A DNA stretch of 64,000 bases, taken from the NCBI RefSeq assembly GCF_002925905.1, contig NZ_PRDB01000014.1, positions 1 through 64,000 on the forward strand, given 5' to 3'. The stretch is from Klebsiella michiganensis (GTDB taxonomy: Bacteria > Pseudomonadota > Gammaproteobacteria > Enterobacterales > Enterobacteriaceae). Under the pieces are notes generated by a model that did no database searches, was not told the origin of the DNA, and was given only the letters and a program-made list of their open reading frames with translations. This document shows positions 1 through 12,058 of the stretch, piece by piece. Both the position numbers and the translations under genes were made by a program. Numbering within the stretch: position 1 is the stretch's first letter; each line of letters opens with the position of its first letter.

Positions 1-267
<267 letters not shown>

Positions 268-354
268 CCTTAAAGAACCTGCCTTTGTAGTGCTCACACA
301 GATTGTCTGATAGATGTAAAGAAGCAAGACGGCTGCGAAGTCGCGACACCTCGT

Positions 355-429
355 GTCCCCTTCGTCTAGCGGTTAGGACTCCGCCCTTTCACGGCGGCAA
401 CAGGGGTTCGAATCCCCTAGGGGACGCCA
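355..429 (+). tRNA. gltW: tRNA-Glu (anticodon UUC) in the 16S-23S spacer
   Basis: A 75-nt cloverleaf begins GTCCCCTTCGTCTAG and ends in an encoded CCA. The acceptor arm GTCCCCT pairs with AGGGGAC. The anticodon loop CTTTCAC holds UUC, and the T arm carries GGTTCGAATCC. It is the only tRNA in this spacer, so the operon is of the tRNA-Glu type. The symbol gltW is assigned from position (the rrnG locus of E. coli). Confidence 0.97.
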
Positions 430-502
430 CTTGCTGGCTGTGAGTGAAAGGCACAACCAACCGATATCTCAAAACTCATCTTCGGGTGACGTTTGAGATA
501 TT

Positions 503-511
503 TGCTCTTTA
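503..511 (+). promoter_or_regulatory. boxA antitermination element of the rrn spacer
   Basis: TGCTCTTTA matches the core of the rRNA boxA that recruits NusB/S10 for antitermination. It lies between the tRNA and 23S, where enterobacterial rrn operons carry their second boxA. Confidence 0.8.
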
Positions 512-619
512 AAAATCTGGATCAAGCTGAAAATTGAAACGACACACTGTTCAAGTGTGTTCGAGTCTCTCAAATTTTCGCGACACGACGATGTTTTACG
601 AAACATCTTCGGGTTGTGA

Positions 620-3525
<2,906 letters not shown>

Positions 3526-3584
3526 ACAACGCCGAAGATGTTTTGGCGGACTGAGAAGACAACAATTTCAGCTTAGATTCAGAG

Positions 3585-3714
3585 TTGAGTACGCAATAAT
3601 TTGCGCAGCAGCAAGGCGACAAGCGAAGGAAAGGAAGGAGCATACTGAAGTATGTGACTGACTTTGCGAGCGCGGGCAACGCGGCTGATGCGATAAAGAA
3701 TTGCGTACTGAGTA
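3585..3714 (+). repeat. ERIC-like palindromic element in the 23S-5S spacer
   Basis: The 23S-5S spacer is 198 bp. E. coli has about 92 bp. The extra DNA is a large imperfect palindrome. Its outer arms are GTACGCAAT (3589-3597) and ATTGCGTAC (3700-3708). Its centre is a hairpin, CATACT-GA-AGTATG (3641-3654), and the symmetry axes nearly coincide (about 3648). The core resembles ERIC: AAGGCGACAAGCG in the left arm and GTGACTG...GCGAGCGC...CAACGC in the right arm line up with the ERIC at 26332-26522. Family assignment is by eye. Confidence 0.65.
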
Positions 3715-3723
3715 CAAAGAATT

Positions 3724-3843
3724 TGCCTGGCGGCAATAGCGCGGTGGTCCCACCTGACCCCATGCCGAACTCAGAAGTGAAACGCCGTAGCGCCGATGGT
3801 AGTGTGGGGTCTCCCCATGTGAGAGTAGGGAACTGCCAGGCAT
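3724..3843 (+). rRNA. rrf: 5S ribosomal RNA
   Basis: The gene is 120 nt, from TGCCTGGCGGC to CTGCCAGGCAT, with the terminal helix TGCCTGGCGG/CTGCCAGGCA and the conserved CCGAACTCAGAAGTGAAACG segment. It is the last gene of the operon. Confidence 0.98.
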
Positions 3844-3853
3844 CAAACAAGTG

Positions 3854-3890
3854 AAGAGCCCATCCTGACGGATGGGCTCTTTGCGTTTTT
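3854..3890 (+). terminator. rrn operon rho-independent terminator
   Basis: A 12-bp perfect stem, AAGAGCCCATCC / GGATGGGCTCTT, with a TGAC loop is followed by TTGCGTTTTT. It sits 10 bp after 5S, as in other enterobacterial rrn operons (T1 type). Confidence 0.93.
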
Positions 3891-4103
3891 GTCGTCTGAA
3901 CCGACCGGACATCGGTTTACCCATAAAACCCAACTCCGCGGTCATTTCTGCCTTTTACTCCCTGCTTTCATCCACATCTTCATAATAATAACCTGCCGGT
4001 TTTATGCGGGCTCTCTGTATAAATATACAGAAGATTCCACTAGCCACACTTCAGTCTTATGTACCAGGCTTATAACGTGTATCAGCCAGCCCGTGAGAAA
4101 ATA

Positions 4104-4559
4104 ATGGCCATTAAGCCTTTTAATTACCAGCAAGACTTTTCCAGCATCGATTTTCGCCAGCATCCGGAGTTTTATCAGGTAGGAAGAGGTGAACAGGGCG
4201 TGTTGTTGGTTGAACCCTATAAAAGCGAAATTCTTCCCTACTGGCGCTATAAAGATGAAGCATCGGCGATTGAATCTGCGAGGAAAATTTATCAGCTCTT
4301 CGAGTTCTATCGACAGCAGAATGATTTTGTCGGTATGGATATGGCGCGCAAATTTATTCAGATGGGCTACACCCGGGCAAGGCGTTATGCCAATTACAAA
4401 GGCGGTAAAAAATACGCGAAGGAGGGGCACCTGAATTCGCGAGGTAATGATCCTGTTAAGGCGGCAGCTGCGGCAGTTTTCAAACAATGGTGGGATAAGC
4501 TTCGTCAGGATGAAGATTATCTCCAGCGAAAAAAGAAACATCAGGCTCATTGGGGATAA
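4104..4559 (+). CDS. DUF4385 family protein, function unknown
   Basis: A 151-residue protein from ATG 4104. The frame stays open to an ATG at 4059, which would give 166 residues, but homology to the family as I recall it starts near the 4104 ATG (MAIKPFNY). It carries the segment VGRGEQGVLLVEPYK, which I recognise from DUF4385, a small family of bacterial and phage proteins without a known role. There is no signal peptide or membrane segment. It is lysine/arginine-rich with many aromatic residues, and the C-terminus is basic. It stands alone between the rrn terminator and kgtP, where E. coli has no gene. The flanking DNA on both sides is AT-rich, suggesting an accessory insertion. The Shine-Dalgarno signal is weak for either start. 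Confidence 0.75.
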   Translation: MAIKPFNYQQDFSSIDFRQHPEFYQVGRGEQGVLLVEPYKSEILPYWRYKDEASAIESARKIYQLFEFYRQQNDFVGMDMARKFIQMGYTRARRYANYKGGKKYAKEGHLNSRGNDPVKAAAAAVFKQWWDKLRQDEDYLQRKKKHQAHWG

Positions 4560-4832
4560 TTTTCAGCATCGATCTTCCCGCCCCACATAAATTTGTGCCG
4601 CAATATCGCCTGTATAAAAACCTGTTCTGGCCCGCTATTCACCATATTTCACTTTGCTAATCCTGAAGAATCTCCTTTTAATCGCGAAAACCTGCAGTAC
4701 GAAAAAAAATGTGAATGGCATCACAAACTAAAAAATAACAATTATATAACATTTAATTTACTAATCGATTTGTCTGATTGAGCGGGGTCACCCGACGCGG
4801 CAGATTGCAGTCTTTGCTGGAGCAGAATTACA

Positions 4833-6131
4833 ATGACAGAAAGCAGTATTAGCGAACGCGGATCCCAGGATCAGGGTGATACCCGGCGCCGTATATGGGC
4901 AATTGTGGGGGCGTCATCAGGGAATTTGGTGGAATGGTTTGATTTCTACGTCTATTCATTTTGCTCACTCTACTTTGCGCACATCTTCTTTCCTTCTGGC
5001 AACACCACTACGCAATTGTTACAAACTGCAGGGGTATTTGCGGCGGGTTTTCTGATGCGTCCGATCGGGGGATGGATATTCGGGCGCATTGCCGATCGTC
5101 GTGGACGTAAAACCTCTATGCTTATCTCCGTATGCATGATGTGTTTTGGTTCACTGGTGATTGCCTGCCTGCCGGGTTATGCAACGATAGGGACCTGGGC
5201 CCCGGCTCTGCTGCTACTTGCACGCCTGTTCCAGGGCCTGTCCGTTGGCGGAGAATACGGTACCAGCGCGACCTATATGAGCGAAGTCGCGGTGGAAGGA
5301 AAGAAAGGTTTCTATGCCTCATTTCAATACGTCACGCTGATTGGTGGGCAACTTCTGGCCGTGCTTGTTGTGGTTGCCTTGCAGCAGATCCTCAGCGATG
5401 AAGAGCTTCATGCCTGGGGATGGCGTATCCCGTTTGCTCTTGGCGCAGTCCTGGCTATTGTTGCCCTGTGGCTGAGACGACAGCTGGACGAAACGTCTCA
5501 ACAGGAAACGCGCGCGTTAAAAGAAGCGGGATCGTTTAAAGGATTATGGCGTAACCGTAAGGCATTTATCATGGTGCTCGGATTCACTGCCGCAGGGTCG
5601 TTAAGCTTTTATACCTTTACAACCTATATGCAGAAATATCTGGTCAACACCGCAGGCATGAGCGCGGGTACCGCCAGCATGATTATGACCGCTGCCTTAT
5701 TTGTTTATATGCTTGTTCAGCCGCTTTTCGGCGCGCTTTCGGATAAGATTGGCCGCCGGACCTCAATGCTCTGTTTTGGCGTACTCGTCACCGTCTTCAC
5801 TGTCCCGATTCTCAATGCATTACAGAACGTGAGTTCACCGTATGCGGCATTTGCTTTAGTGATATGCGCCCTGTTGATAGTAAGCTTCTATACCTCAATC
5901 AGCGGCATTCTGAAGGCCGAAATGTTTCCGGCTCAGGTTCGTGCCCTGGGGGTTGGACTCTCTTATGCGGTGGCCAATGCGCTATTTGGCGGCTCGGCAG
6001 AGTATGTCGCGCTGTCGCTAAAATCAGCGGGAATTGAGCACGCCTTTTACTGGTACGTGACCGTCATGGGCGCGATTGCCTTCCTGGTCTCCCTGACGCT
6101 GCATCGTAAAGGCAAGGGGCTACGTTTGTAG
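4833..6131 (+). CDS. kgtP: alpha-ketoglutarate:H+ symporter KgtP
   Basis: This is a 432-residue, 12-helix major facilitator of the metabolite:H+ symporter family. It imports 2-oxoglutarate across the inner membrane. The N-terminal block [17 protein letters not shown] and the MFS signature [10 protein letters not shown] after helix 2 (near residue 90), repeated as DKIGRR in the second half, are near-identical to E. coli KgtP (also 432 aa). A TGGAG ribosome site lies about 10 bp before ATG 4833. The 273 bp upstream (4560-4832) is AT-rich and holds no convincing gene, only the presumed promoter region. The gene ends 2 bp from the convergent yfiM stop, with no terminator visible between them. Confidence 0.96.
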   Translation: MTESSISERGSQDQGDTRRRIWAIVGASSGNLVEWFDFYVYSFCSLYFAHIFFPSGNTTTQLLQTAGVFAAGFLMRPIGGWIFGRIADRRGRKTSMLISVCMMCFGSLVIACLPGYATIGTWAPALLLLARLFQGLSVGGEYGTSATYMSEVAVEGKKGFYASFQYVTLIGGQLLAVLVVVALQQILSDEELHAWGWRIPFALGAVLAIVALWLRRQLDETSQQETRALKEAGSFKGLWRNRKAFIMVLGFTAAGSLSFYTFTTYMQKYLVNTAGMSAGTASMIMTAALFVYMLVQPLFGALSDKIGRRTSMLCFGVLVTVFTVPILNALQNVSSPYAAFALVICALLIVSFYTSISGILKAEMFPAQVRALGVGLSYAVANALFGGSAEYVALSLKSAGIEHAFYWYVTVMGAIAFLVSLTLHRKGKGLRL

Positions 6132-6133
6132 CA

Positions 6134-6460
6134 TTACTGATGTGCCAGCTGCCATACCGCATAGCCGGTAGTGGCACCTGCCACATCCCAGGCAAAATCT
6201 TTCCAGCTCCAGCCGCTCCCTGACGGGCGGCTGTCCCATAGCTCCTTCGATGCCCCTAAGCTCACGGAAAACATAAAGCCTATAGCGGCACTCCGGTCGC
6301 GGCTATAGCCCTGATGCTGGGCATATTCGTTGCCTGCGGCGGAAAGCATGGCTGAGGCGAGGAAGTGTTGGGCTTTATCCTGGCCGCTCCATGAATCATT
6401 AGCCATATGGCTGCAGCCAGTCAGTAATAATAGTGGGGCAATAAGCATGATGACGCGCAT
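6134..6460 (-). CDS. yfiM: YfiM family lipoprotein
   Basis: A 108-residue predicted lipoprotein. A short hydrophobic leader ends in the lipobox LLTGC (Cys16), so the mature protein would be lipid-anchored. The body contains [15 protein letters not shown] and SGSGWSWKD, characteristic of the YfiM family (DUF2279). Its role is unknown. The C-terminal half ([14 protein letters not shown]) is mildly hydrophobic and could lie on or in the membrane. It lies downstream of pssA on the same strand but beyond a terminator, and it runs convergent with kgtP. Met5 is a possible alternative start. Confidence 0.88.
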   Translation of the reverse strand: MRVIMLIAPLLLLTGCSHMANDSWSGQDKAQHFLASAMLSAAGNEYAQHQGYSRDRSAAIGFMFSVSLGASKELWDSRPSGSGWSWKDFAWDVAGATTGYAVWQLAHQ

Positions 6461-6471
6461 ACTAATTCCAG

Positions 6472-6494
6472 AAAAAGCCCCGCAGGGCGGGGCG
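6472..6494 (-). terminator. pssA rho-independent terminator
   Basis: Read on the minus strand, a GCCCCGC / GCGGGGC hairpin with a CCT loop is followed by TTTTTC. It lies 6 bp after the pssA stop codon and separates pssA from yfiM. Confidence 0.85.
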
Positions 6495-6499
6495 TGAAT

Positions 6500-7855
6500 T
6501 CAGAGAATACGGCTGATAAGGCGGTCGATTCGGATACGTCGCAGACGCCTGATCAGTTTGCGTACCTTTATCGGGTAATCGGCAATACTTTGTAGATCGC
6601 GATAGTGCTGAACGATCGTAGTATGTTTGCGGATGAGATTGAGCTCTTTTTCACGCATTGCGCCGAGCTGGTGTTTTGGATCGTGGATAAGTATCGCGTT
6701 TTCCAAATCCAGCCGCCATGCGCGCGGGTTCAGGTTATTGCCGGTCAGCAGCATCCATTCGTCATCAACCCACATGCCTTTCAGGTGGTAGCTGTTATCG
6801 TCGTCCTTCCATAAACGGACAATCAGCTGATCGGTATTGACATAATACTGCAGTCGGCTCAGGAAGCGTCGCAGATTGATTTCGTAAAGATAGGGCAGCG
6901 CTCCGATAATTTTAAACGGCTGATCTTCCGGAATATAGAAATCATTAGCGGTTTTATCACCAACGATAATTTCGACTTTCTTCCCGCTACGCAGCAGCTG
7001 GATGATATTACGTACCAGCAGAGCGGGCAGGTTGAAATAGGGGGTGCAGATAGTCAGCTTATGCTCAGCGCAGGGCATCAAATGAAAAATGGTTTTATTC
7101 AGCAGACTCGTCTTCCCGAGGCCCACTAACGGAGTGACCGACAGCTGGTCATCGTCAGCATTGCCGATAAAATGATAGCTGCTATCGCGGAGCTCCTGGC
7201 GATACTGGCGGATGTCATTTTTGATTTCCGGACTTTTTGGCCGATCGGCCCTGTCAAGGCGGTTAACGCCACGCCCTTGCACCAGGTTATTCTCAACCCA
7301 GTCGAACATCACATCAGCCATTTTACCGTTGCGAATGCACTGGTAGCGGTCGTAGCGATACTTATCGTGTTGATGCAGGTAAACATCATTCAGACTGGCG
7401 CCGCTGTAGAGAACGCTGTCATCAATGATAAAACCTTTGAAGTGGAGGACGCCGAGCGCTTCCCGGGTATTGACCGGAACGCCATAAACCGGGATATCGA
7501 CACCGGGATTTTCCTGCGCCATGCGGCAGTACCAGTCGGCATTGGTGTTTGACGCCGCGACGCCAATACGCCCGCGCTGGGCGCGATGCCAGTCGACCAA
7601 CACCTGAACATCTAATTCGGGACGCTGACGCTTAGCGTCATAGAGCGCCTGCAAAATTCCTTTGCCGCCATCATCCTGTTCCAGATAAAGCGCAATGATA
7701 CAAATACGCTGGGTGGCTTGAGCTATCCTGGCCAGTAACGCTTGCCGAAAATCTGCCGGAGCGTAAAAGAACTCGATATCATCAACTGACTGAGAAAGCT
7801 TAGGGAGTTGGGCAAGGTGTTGTTGATGTTTATTGCGTTTAAATTTTGACAACAT
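6500..7855 (-). CDS. pssA: CDP-diacylglycerol--serine O-phosphatidyltransferase (PssA)
   Basis: This 451-residue protein makes phosphatidylserine from CDP-diacylglycerol and serine, the committed step to phosphatidylethanolamine. It belongs to the phospholipase D superfamily. Two HKD-type motifs are visible: HFKGFIIDD (near residue 137) and HLKGMWVDD (near 357), each followed by a GASLND/GNNLNP block. The C-terminus is strongly basic (VRKLIRRLRRIRIDRL), fitting a peripheral enzyme that binds acidic membranes and ribosomes. ATG 7855 gives exactly the E. coli length and N-terminus (MLSKFKRN). A GTG one codon upstream is a less likely start. Confidence 0.96.
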   Translation of the reverse strand: MLSKFKRNKHQQHLAQLPKLSQSVDDIEFFYAPADFRQALLARIAQATQRICIIALYLEQDDGGKGILQALYDAKRQRPELDVQVLVDWHRAQRGRIGVAASNTNADWYCRMAQENPGVDIPVYGVPVNTREALGVLHFKGFIIDDSVLYSGASLNDVYLHQHDKYRYDRYQCIRNGKMADVMFDWVENNLVQGRGVNRLDRADRPKSPEIKNDIRQYRQELRDSSYHFIGNADDDQLSVTPLVGLGKTSLLNKTIFHLMPCAEHKLTICTPYFNLPALLVRNIIQLLRSGKKVEIIVGDKTANDFYIPEDQPFKIIGALPYLYEINLRRFLSRLQYYVNTDQLIVRLWKDDDNSYHLKGMWVDDEWMLLTGNNLNPRAWRLDLENAILIHDPKHQLGAMREKELNLIRKHTTIVQHYRDLQSIADYPIKVRKLIRRLRRIRIDRLISRIL

Positions 7856-7948
7856 CACAGTGCGTTTCTTCTCTGTTTATTGAAGGGTCTTCTGTACCAT
7901 GCAGACGACGTAAGCGGGCAATAATACCATTACTACCCGTTAAAGTAG

Positions 7949-10626
7949 TCAACAATTGCGGCCAGCCGTTTGTAATTGCTCAGGTACAAGCTGTAGAGAC
8001 AAACTGACAATTCCATCTTCAAGCTGAATATCAACCGAGAATCCTAGCTTTCTGGCGAGTCCGATCATGCCTTTATTATTCGGCATGGTAATGCCATTCA
8101 AACGCTGCAGGCCGTGGTTTTGCGTGTAGATAATCAGCTTTTCCAGGAGCTTGCGGCCTAACCCCATACCCTTCAGGTCGGAGCGCACCAGTACAGCAAA
8201 CTCGGCATCGATATTATCCGGATCGGAGATCGCTCGCGTTACGCCGAGGATCTCGTTCCCCTCGGCGGTGGTGCGCACAGCAACAAAGGCCATTTCTCGA
8301 TCGTAGTCGATCTGCGTCATATTGGCTAAATCATCATGAGTAAATTCGTTGATTTCGCTGAAGTAACGATAATAAAGATCTTCTTTCGTGACCTGAGCGA
8401 TAAAGGCCATAAGCTGCGGCTCATCTTCCGGGAGGATGGGACGGAAAAGACAGCGTTCGCCATTCTTCATCACCACCCACTCCTCCTGCTGCTGAGGGTA
8501 AGGGCGTATGGCCAGGCGACTTTCACTATCGCCGGTAAACGGTGCGAGAGTTAACGTGACATCAAGCGCGGTAAACTCGTGGCCGGAAGCCAGAAGAGGG
8601 TGAATATCCAGGCGCTGTATTTCCGGACAGTCGACGATCAGATTCGATACCTGTACCAGAAGCTGGCTCAGGCCAGGAATATCGAGAGGGCGCAGCGCGC
8701 TGCGGCCGCGCACTTTTTTACTTTTGATGGCCTGGATAACCAGATAGCGCGCAAGGTTCATATTCAGCGGCGGGAGCGCGACGGCGGCCTGATCCTCAGC
8801 CCGCCATTCGACGCCGCCTTCTCCCAGCATGATCAGCGGCCCAAAAACCGGATCGTGCTCAACGACAACCCGCAGCTCCTGCGCCCCGGCGCGATTAGCC
8901 ATGCTTTGCACCAGCAGCCCGTGAATACGCGCCTGAGGCCAGGTCATTTTGACGCGATCGATAATCGCGTCCGCGGCCTGCTGTACCTCTGTAGCCGTGC
9001 GCAGATAAAGCATAACCCCCTGAACTTCCGACTTGTGCGGAATATCAGGCGAGCGCAGCTTCAGAGCGACGGGGTAGCCAATCTGCTCGGCAATATGTAC
9101 AGCCTCGGCGCTATCGGCGGCAATCCACGTCGGCAGGGTATGAATACCGTAAGCGTGCAGAACGGGGCTCACTTCATGGGTATCCAGCGACGTTGCGCCT
9201 TCATTCATTGCCCGTTGCAGCAGGTTGTGCGCTTCGGCAGCGTTAGTGGTTAACGAATCTGACAGGACCGGGGTTTCCCTGAGCTGTTTCTGGTTACGCC
9301 GGTACTCCACCATGTGCATAAAAGCGGTAATGGTTCCTTCAGGCGTTCGATAGGTCGGCAGCCCCGCATCGCTAAACAGGCGCCGGGCTTCTTGTGAAGA
9401 GAACTCACCGCACCAGTTGGTAAGAACCGTAACGTATTTGCCGCGCGGGTGGCGCTTCAGGGCGTCAATCAACGCCAGCGCGCTCTCTGTTCCCGGTGCG
9501 GCAGCGCTGGGAGAGTGGATCACCAGCAGCGCATCGTAGTCATGGCTATCCAGCAGTACGTTCAACGCTTTGAGGTAATGCTCGCTGCTGGCGTCATCGC
9601 GGAGATCCAGCGGGTTGGCGATATCGATGGTTTCAGGTAATGCCTGACGGAGAGCGCTGCTGGTCTCTTCGCTGAGCGCGGCGAGTTTGCCGTTACGCAG
9701 CCAGAGCTCATCCAGCGCCAGCGCAGCCGGAGCGGCGCCGTTGCTGATTATCATCAGTTTCTCGCCGCGCAGCGGGCGCATGTGGCTGAGGGTTTCGACC
9801 GCTGAGAACAGCTCGTGCGTGTCCTGTACGCGCAATAAACCTGCGCGCTGAATAGCGGCGTCCCAGGCCGGATCCATGCCAGAGTTGACGTGCAGAAGCT
9901 TCTGCGCAGCCGGACTGCGTCCGCTTTTAATCACCAGAATCGGCTTATTACGCGATGCGCTACGGGCCGCTGAGACAAAACGACGGGCATCGCTGAGGTG
10001 TTCGAGATAAAGCAAAATGGCGCTGGTTTTACTATCGCGAGCGAGGAAATCAAGCAGGTCATCAACGTCGATGTCCAGACTATCCCCAGCGCAATAAAGT
10101 AAGAAAAACCCATCTCGCGCTGCTGGGCCCAGTCGAGGATGGTATTGGAGACCGCCGCCGATTGCGAAATAAACGCCAGTTTGCCGCGATGAATAGGCAC
10201 CGGCGAAAAGCTGGCGTTGAGGCCCTGCCACGGCGCAAGCAGGCCAAGGCTGTTAGGGCCGAGCAGACGCATCTGGTAGCGGGAGGCGCATTCAAGCAGC
10301 GCGGGATACTGTTCGGGGATGGAGGAGAGAATGATGCAGGTTTTGCACCCTTTTTGCCCCAGCGCTTCCAGCAGCTCAAGATTTCGGCGGGCGTTAGTAC
10401 AAAGCACGGCGAGATCGGGCGTGAAGGGCAGACTGTCGACGTCAGGCCAGGCCAGTACGCCCTGAACCGCTTTCCACGCTGGCGTTACGGGGAGAACGGG
10501 GCCGCTAAATCCGCCCGCCAGCAGGTTGCGCATCATCAGATAACCGGCGCGCTGTGGTTTCATTGATGCGCCAATAACGGCGATCGACTTTGGCCGCAGC
10601 AATGCTTCCAGGCCTCGTTGGCTCAT
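7949..10626 (-). pseudogene. pat: protein lysine acetyltransferase Pat (YfiQ/PatZ), interrupted by a one-base frameshift
   Basis: The family enzyme (about 886 aa in E. coli) acetylates lysines, classically inactivating acetyl-CoA synthetase. All domains are present: a CoA-binding NDP-forming acyl-CoA synthetase-like N-terminus, a central flavodoxin-like part, an ATP-grasp domain (GYPVALKLRSPDIPHKSEVQGV), and a C-terminal GNAT domain (about 8450 to 7949). The reading frame breaks at the C run 10084-10087. Codons read on the minus strand to ALG, then continue in a different frame as DSLDIDVDD, where E. coli reads straight through ALGDSLDIDVDE. One base is missing, e.g. GGC GAT reduced to GGGAT. 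Restoring it gives about 892 codons. Without it, translation yields about 231 residues with an unrelated tail. Elsewhere conservation is high with no other lesion, so a very recent mutation or a sequencing error are both possible. Confidence 0.85.
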
Positions 10627-10661
10627 ACCGGTCTCCTTTGATCCCCAGTGACCGAATGATT

Positions 10662-11360
10662 TTAAACGTTTTCTGTCAGTTGTGCTGTGATACTACCCTT
10701 ATGCTGAGTTTTTCCTGCCAGGTAGCGCGTTCTGAATAAGCTGAAGTGCTCGCCAAGGGCCGTGGCTGCGCTTTTATCTCCCGCGAGATCCAGCAGCGCA
10801 ATCGCGACTTCGGCAGTACAGTATTGGCCTTCTGCGTGAGCTTCCCGCAGGTGATAAGCGGAGATACGCGACAGATCGACGGAAATCATCGGCAGCGCGT
10901 CAAGCCAGGGGCTTTTGCGGAACATTTTTCGCGCTTCGGGCCAGGTGCCGTCGAGCATGATAAACAGCGGTGGTTTACCCGGGAGCGGGGAATCAAGAAC
11001 CTGACGCTCTGGGCCAGCATAAGAGGCAGGAAAAACCACTATCGGCTGATATTGCGCGTCGGCGACGAGATCGAGAAGCGCCTGCGGCGGTTCGGTTCGT
11101 GACCACTGAAAGGCCTCCGTATCCGGCAGGATATCGGCAATCAGGCGGCCGGTATTGCTGGGCTTCATTGGCTCGGTATCGAACATCACCAGGCAAAAAC
11201 GGCTGGCGGCGGCAGCCGGCTTGAGGGTGGCGCAAAGGCACTGCTTCAACGGCAGCAAGCAACGCTGGCAGCGGTGGATACGGTTGCCGCGAGCAAGAAA
11301 AGGCCGGGTGGCGCGCGCGAGGCGTTCGGCGCGAAGGCGAAGGACGGCGTTATCAGTCAT
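10662..11360 (-). CDS. tapT: tRNA-uridine aminocarboxypropyltransferase TapT (DTW domain)
   Basis: The 232-residue protein matches E. coli YfiP/TapT throughout. The family transfers the 3-amino-3-carboxypropyl group of S-adenosylmethionine to U47 of tRNA variable loops (acp3U47). The DTW-family signature appears as MLDGTWPEARKM (near residue 136). A cysteine cluster CQRCLLPLKQCLC (about 31-43) probably binds zinc. FDTEPMKPSNTG is the other conserved block. It lies between pat and trxC on the same strand. An efficient terminator separates it from trxC, so it likely has its own promoter. Confidence 0.93.
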   Translation of the reverse strand: MTDNAVLRLRAERLARATRPFLARGNRIHRCQRCLLPLKQCLCATLKPAAAASRFCLVMFDTEPMKPSNTGRLIADILPDTEAFQWSRTEPPQALLDLVADAQYQPIVVFPASYAGPERQVLDSPLPGKPPLFIMLDGTWPEARKMFRKSPWLDALPMISVDLSRISAYHLREAHAEGQYCTAEVAIALLDLAGDKSAATALGEHFSLFRTRYLAGKTQHKGSITAQLTENV

Positions 11361-11395
11361 GGGGATCGCTAAGAAAAAACGCCATTGTCGCAGAG

Positions 11396-11424
11396 GAGAA
11401 AACGGGGCACAAGCGGTGCCCCGT
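11396..11424 (-). terminator. trxC rho-independent terminator
   Basis: A 9-bp stem, ACGGGGCAC / GTGCCCCGT, lies 5 bp after the trxC stop. On the minus strand it is followed by TTTTCTCC. Confidence 0.8.
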
Positions 11425-11429
11425 GAGGT

Positions 11430-11855
11430 TTACTGCTGGCCTGCTTCGTTTAGCCAGCTATCGAAAGGTGCTTTAGGTACGGCGCCATTGAGCATGTCGA
11501 TAACTTCGCCATTTTTAAACATCATAATGGTCGGGATGCTGCGAATGCGGAAGCGAGCGCTCAGTTCACGCTCCATTTCGGTATTCACTTTCACGAAACG
11601 CATTTCGCCGCTGCGTTCTTCAGCCACATCTTCAAAGATTGGCGCAAAGTTACGGCAGGGGCCACACCACGGCGCCCAGAAATCAACAACCACGGGCAGA
11701 TCGTCCTTCAGCAGTTTATCCAGCGTTGCCCCGGTCGCGTTGATCACATCGCCATCAAAAAGATCGTGACCGCAGCGCCCGCATTTCGCGCCATCGGCGC
11801 TACGATCGTCGGGGATGCGGTTCAGAGCCTGACAACTGGCACAAACGGTATTCAT
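11430..11855 (-). CDS. trxC: thioredoxin 2 (TrxC)
   Basis: A 141-residue zinc-binding thioredoxin, 2 residues longer than the 139-aa E. coli protein. The N-terminal zinc module uses Cys5, Cys8, Cys25 and Cys28 (CASC and CGRC). The thioredoxin fold carries the active site WCGPC (Cys64, Cys67) and the cis-proline segment RSIPT. It is a cytoplasmic disulfide reductase. In E. coli it belongs to the OxyR regulon; I did not identify a clear OxyR site by eye in the 200-bp gap shared with the divergent yfiF. Confidence 0.96.
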   Translation of the reverse strand: MNTVCASCQALNRIPDDRSADGAKCGRCGHDLFDGDVINATGATLDKLLKDDLPVVVDFWAPWCGPCRNFAPIFEDVAEERSGEMRFVKVNTEMERELSARFRIRSIPTIMMFKNGEVIDMLNGAVPKAPFDSWLNEAGQQ

Positions 11856-12058
11856 AACTAACCTCTGGTTATGGGTTGCAGCGCGGCACGTGGCCGATTT
11901 GTTTCTGTAATGTTACATATTATCGATGCACTGCGAATAAAGGACAATGAGTTTTATTCAATGAATACGATAGACTCAGGCTTTTAAATGAAATAATGGC
12001 TAAGTGATGGCACATCGGGTAATCTGCGCGCTTCGCGCAGCGCAGGTGGAGAAAATGA

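Noticed and set aside
4593-4781. A 62-codon frame upstream of kgtP
   Set aside because: It has no ribosome site, AT-driven composition and no resemblance to known proteins; more likely promoter DNA.
8579-9253. A 224-codon plus-strand frame inside pat
   Set aside because: It is antisense to the ATP-grasp region of pat and has no supporting motif.
10084-10087. Programmed frameshifting in pat
   Set aside because: A four-base G run without a slippery heptamer or stimulating structure is not a recognised signal, and orthologues encode one continuous frame.
10089-10231. Apparent N-terminal start of the 760-codon frame of pat
   Set aside because: The first ~48 codons are out-of-frame translation of the conserved pat N-terminal part; the true gene starts at 10626 and is frameshifted.
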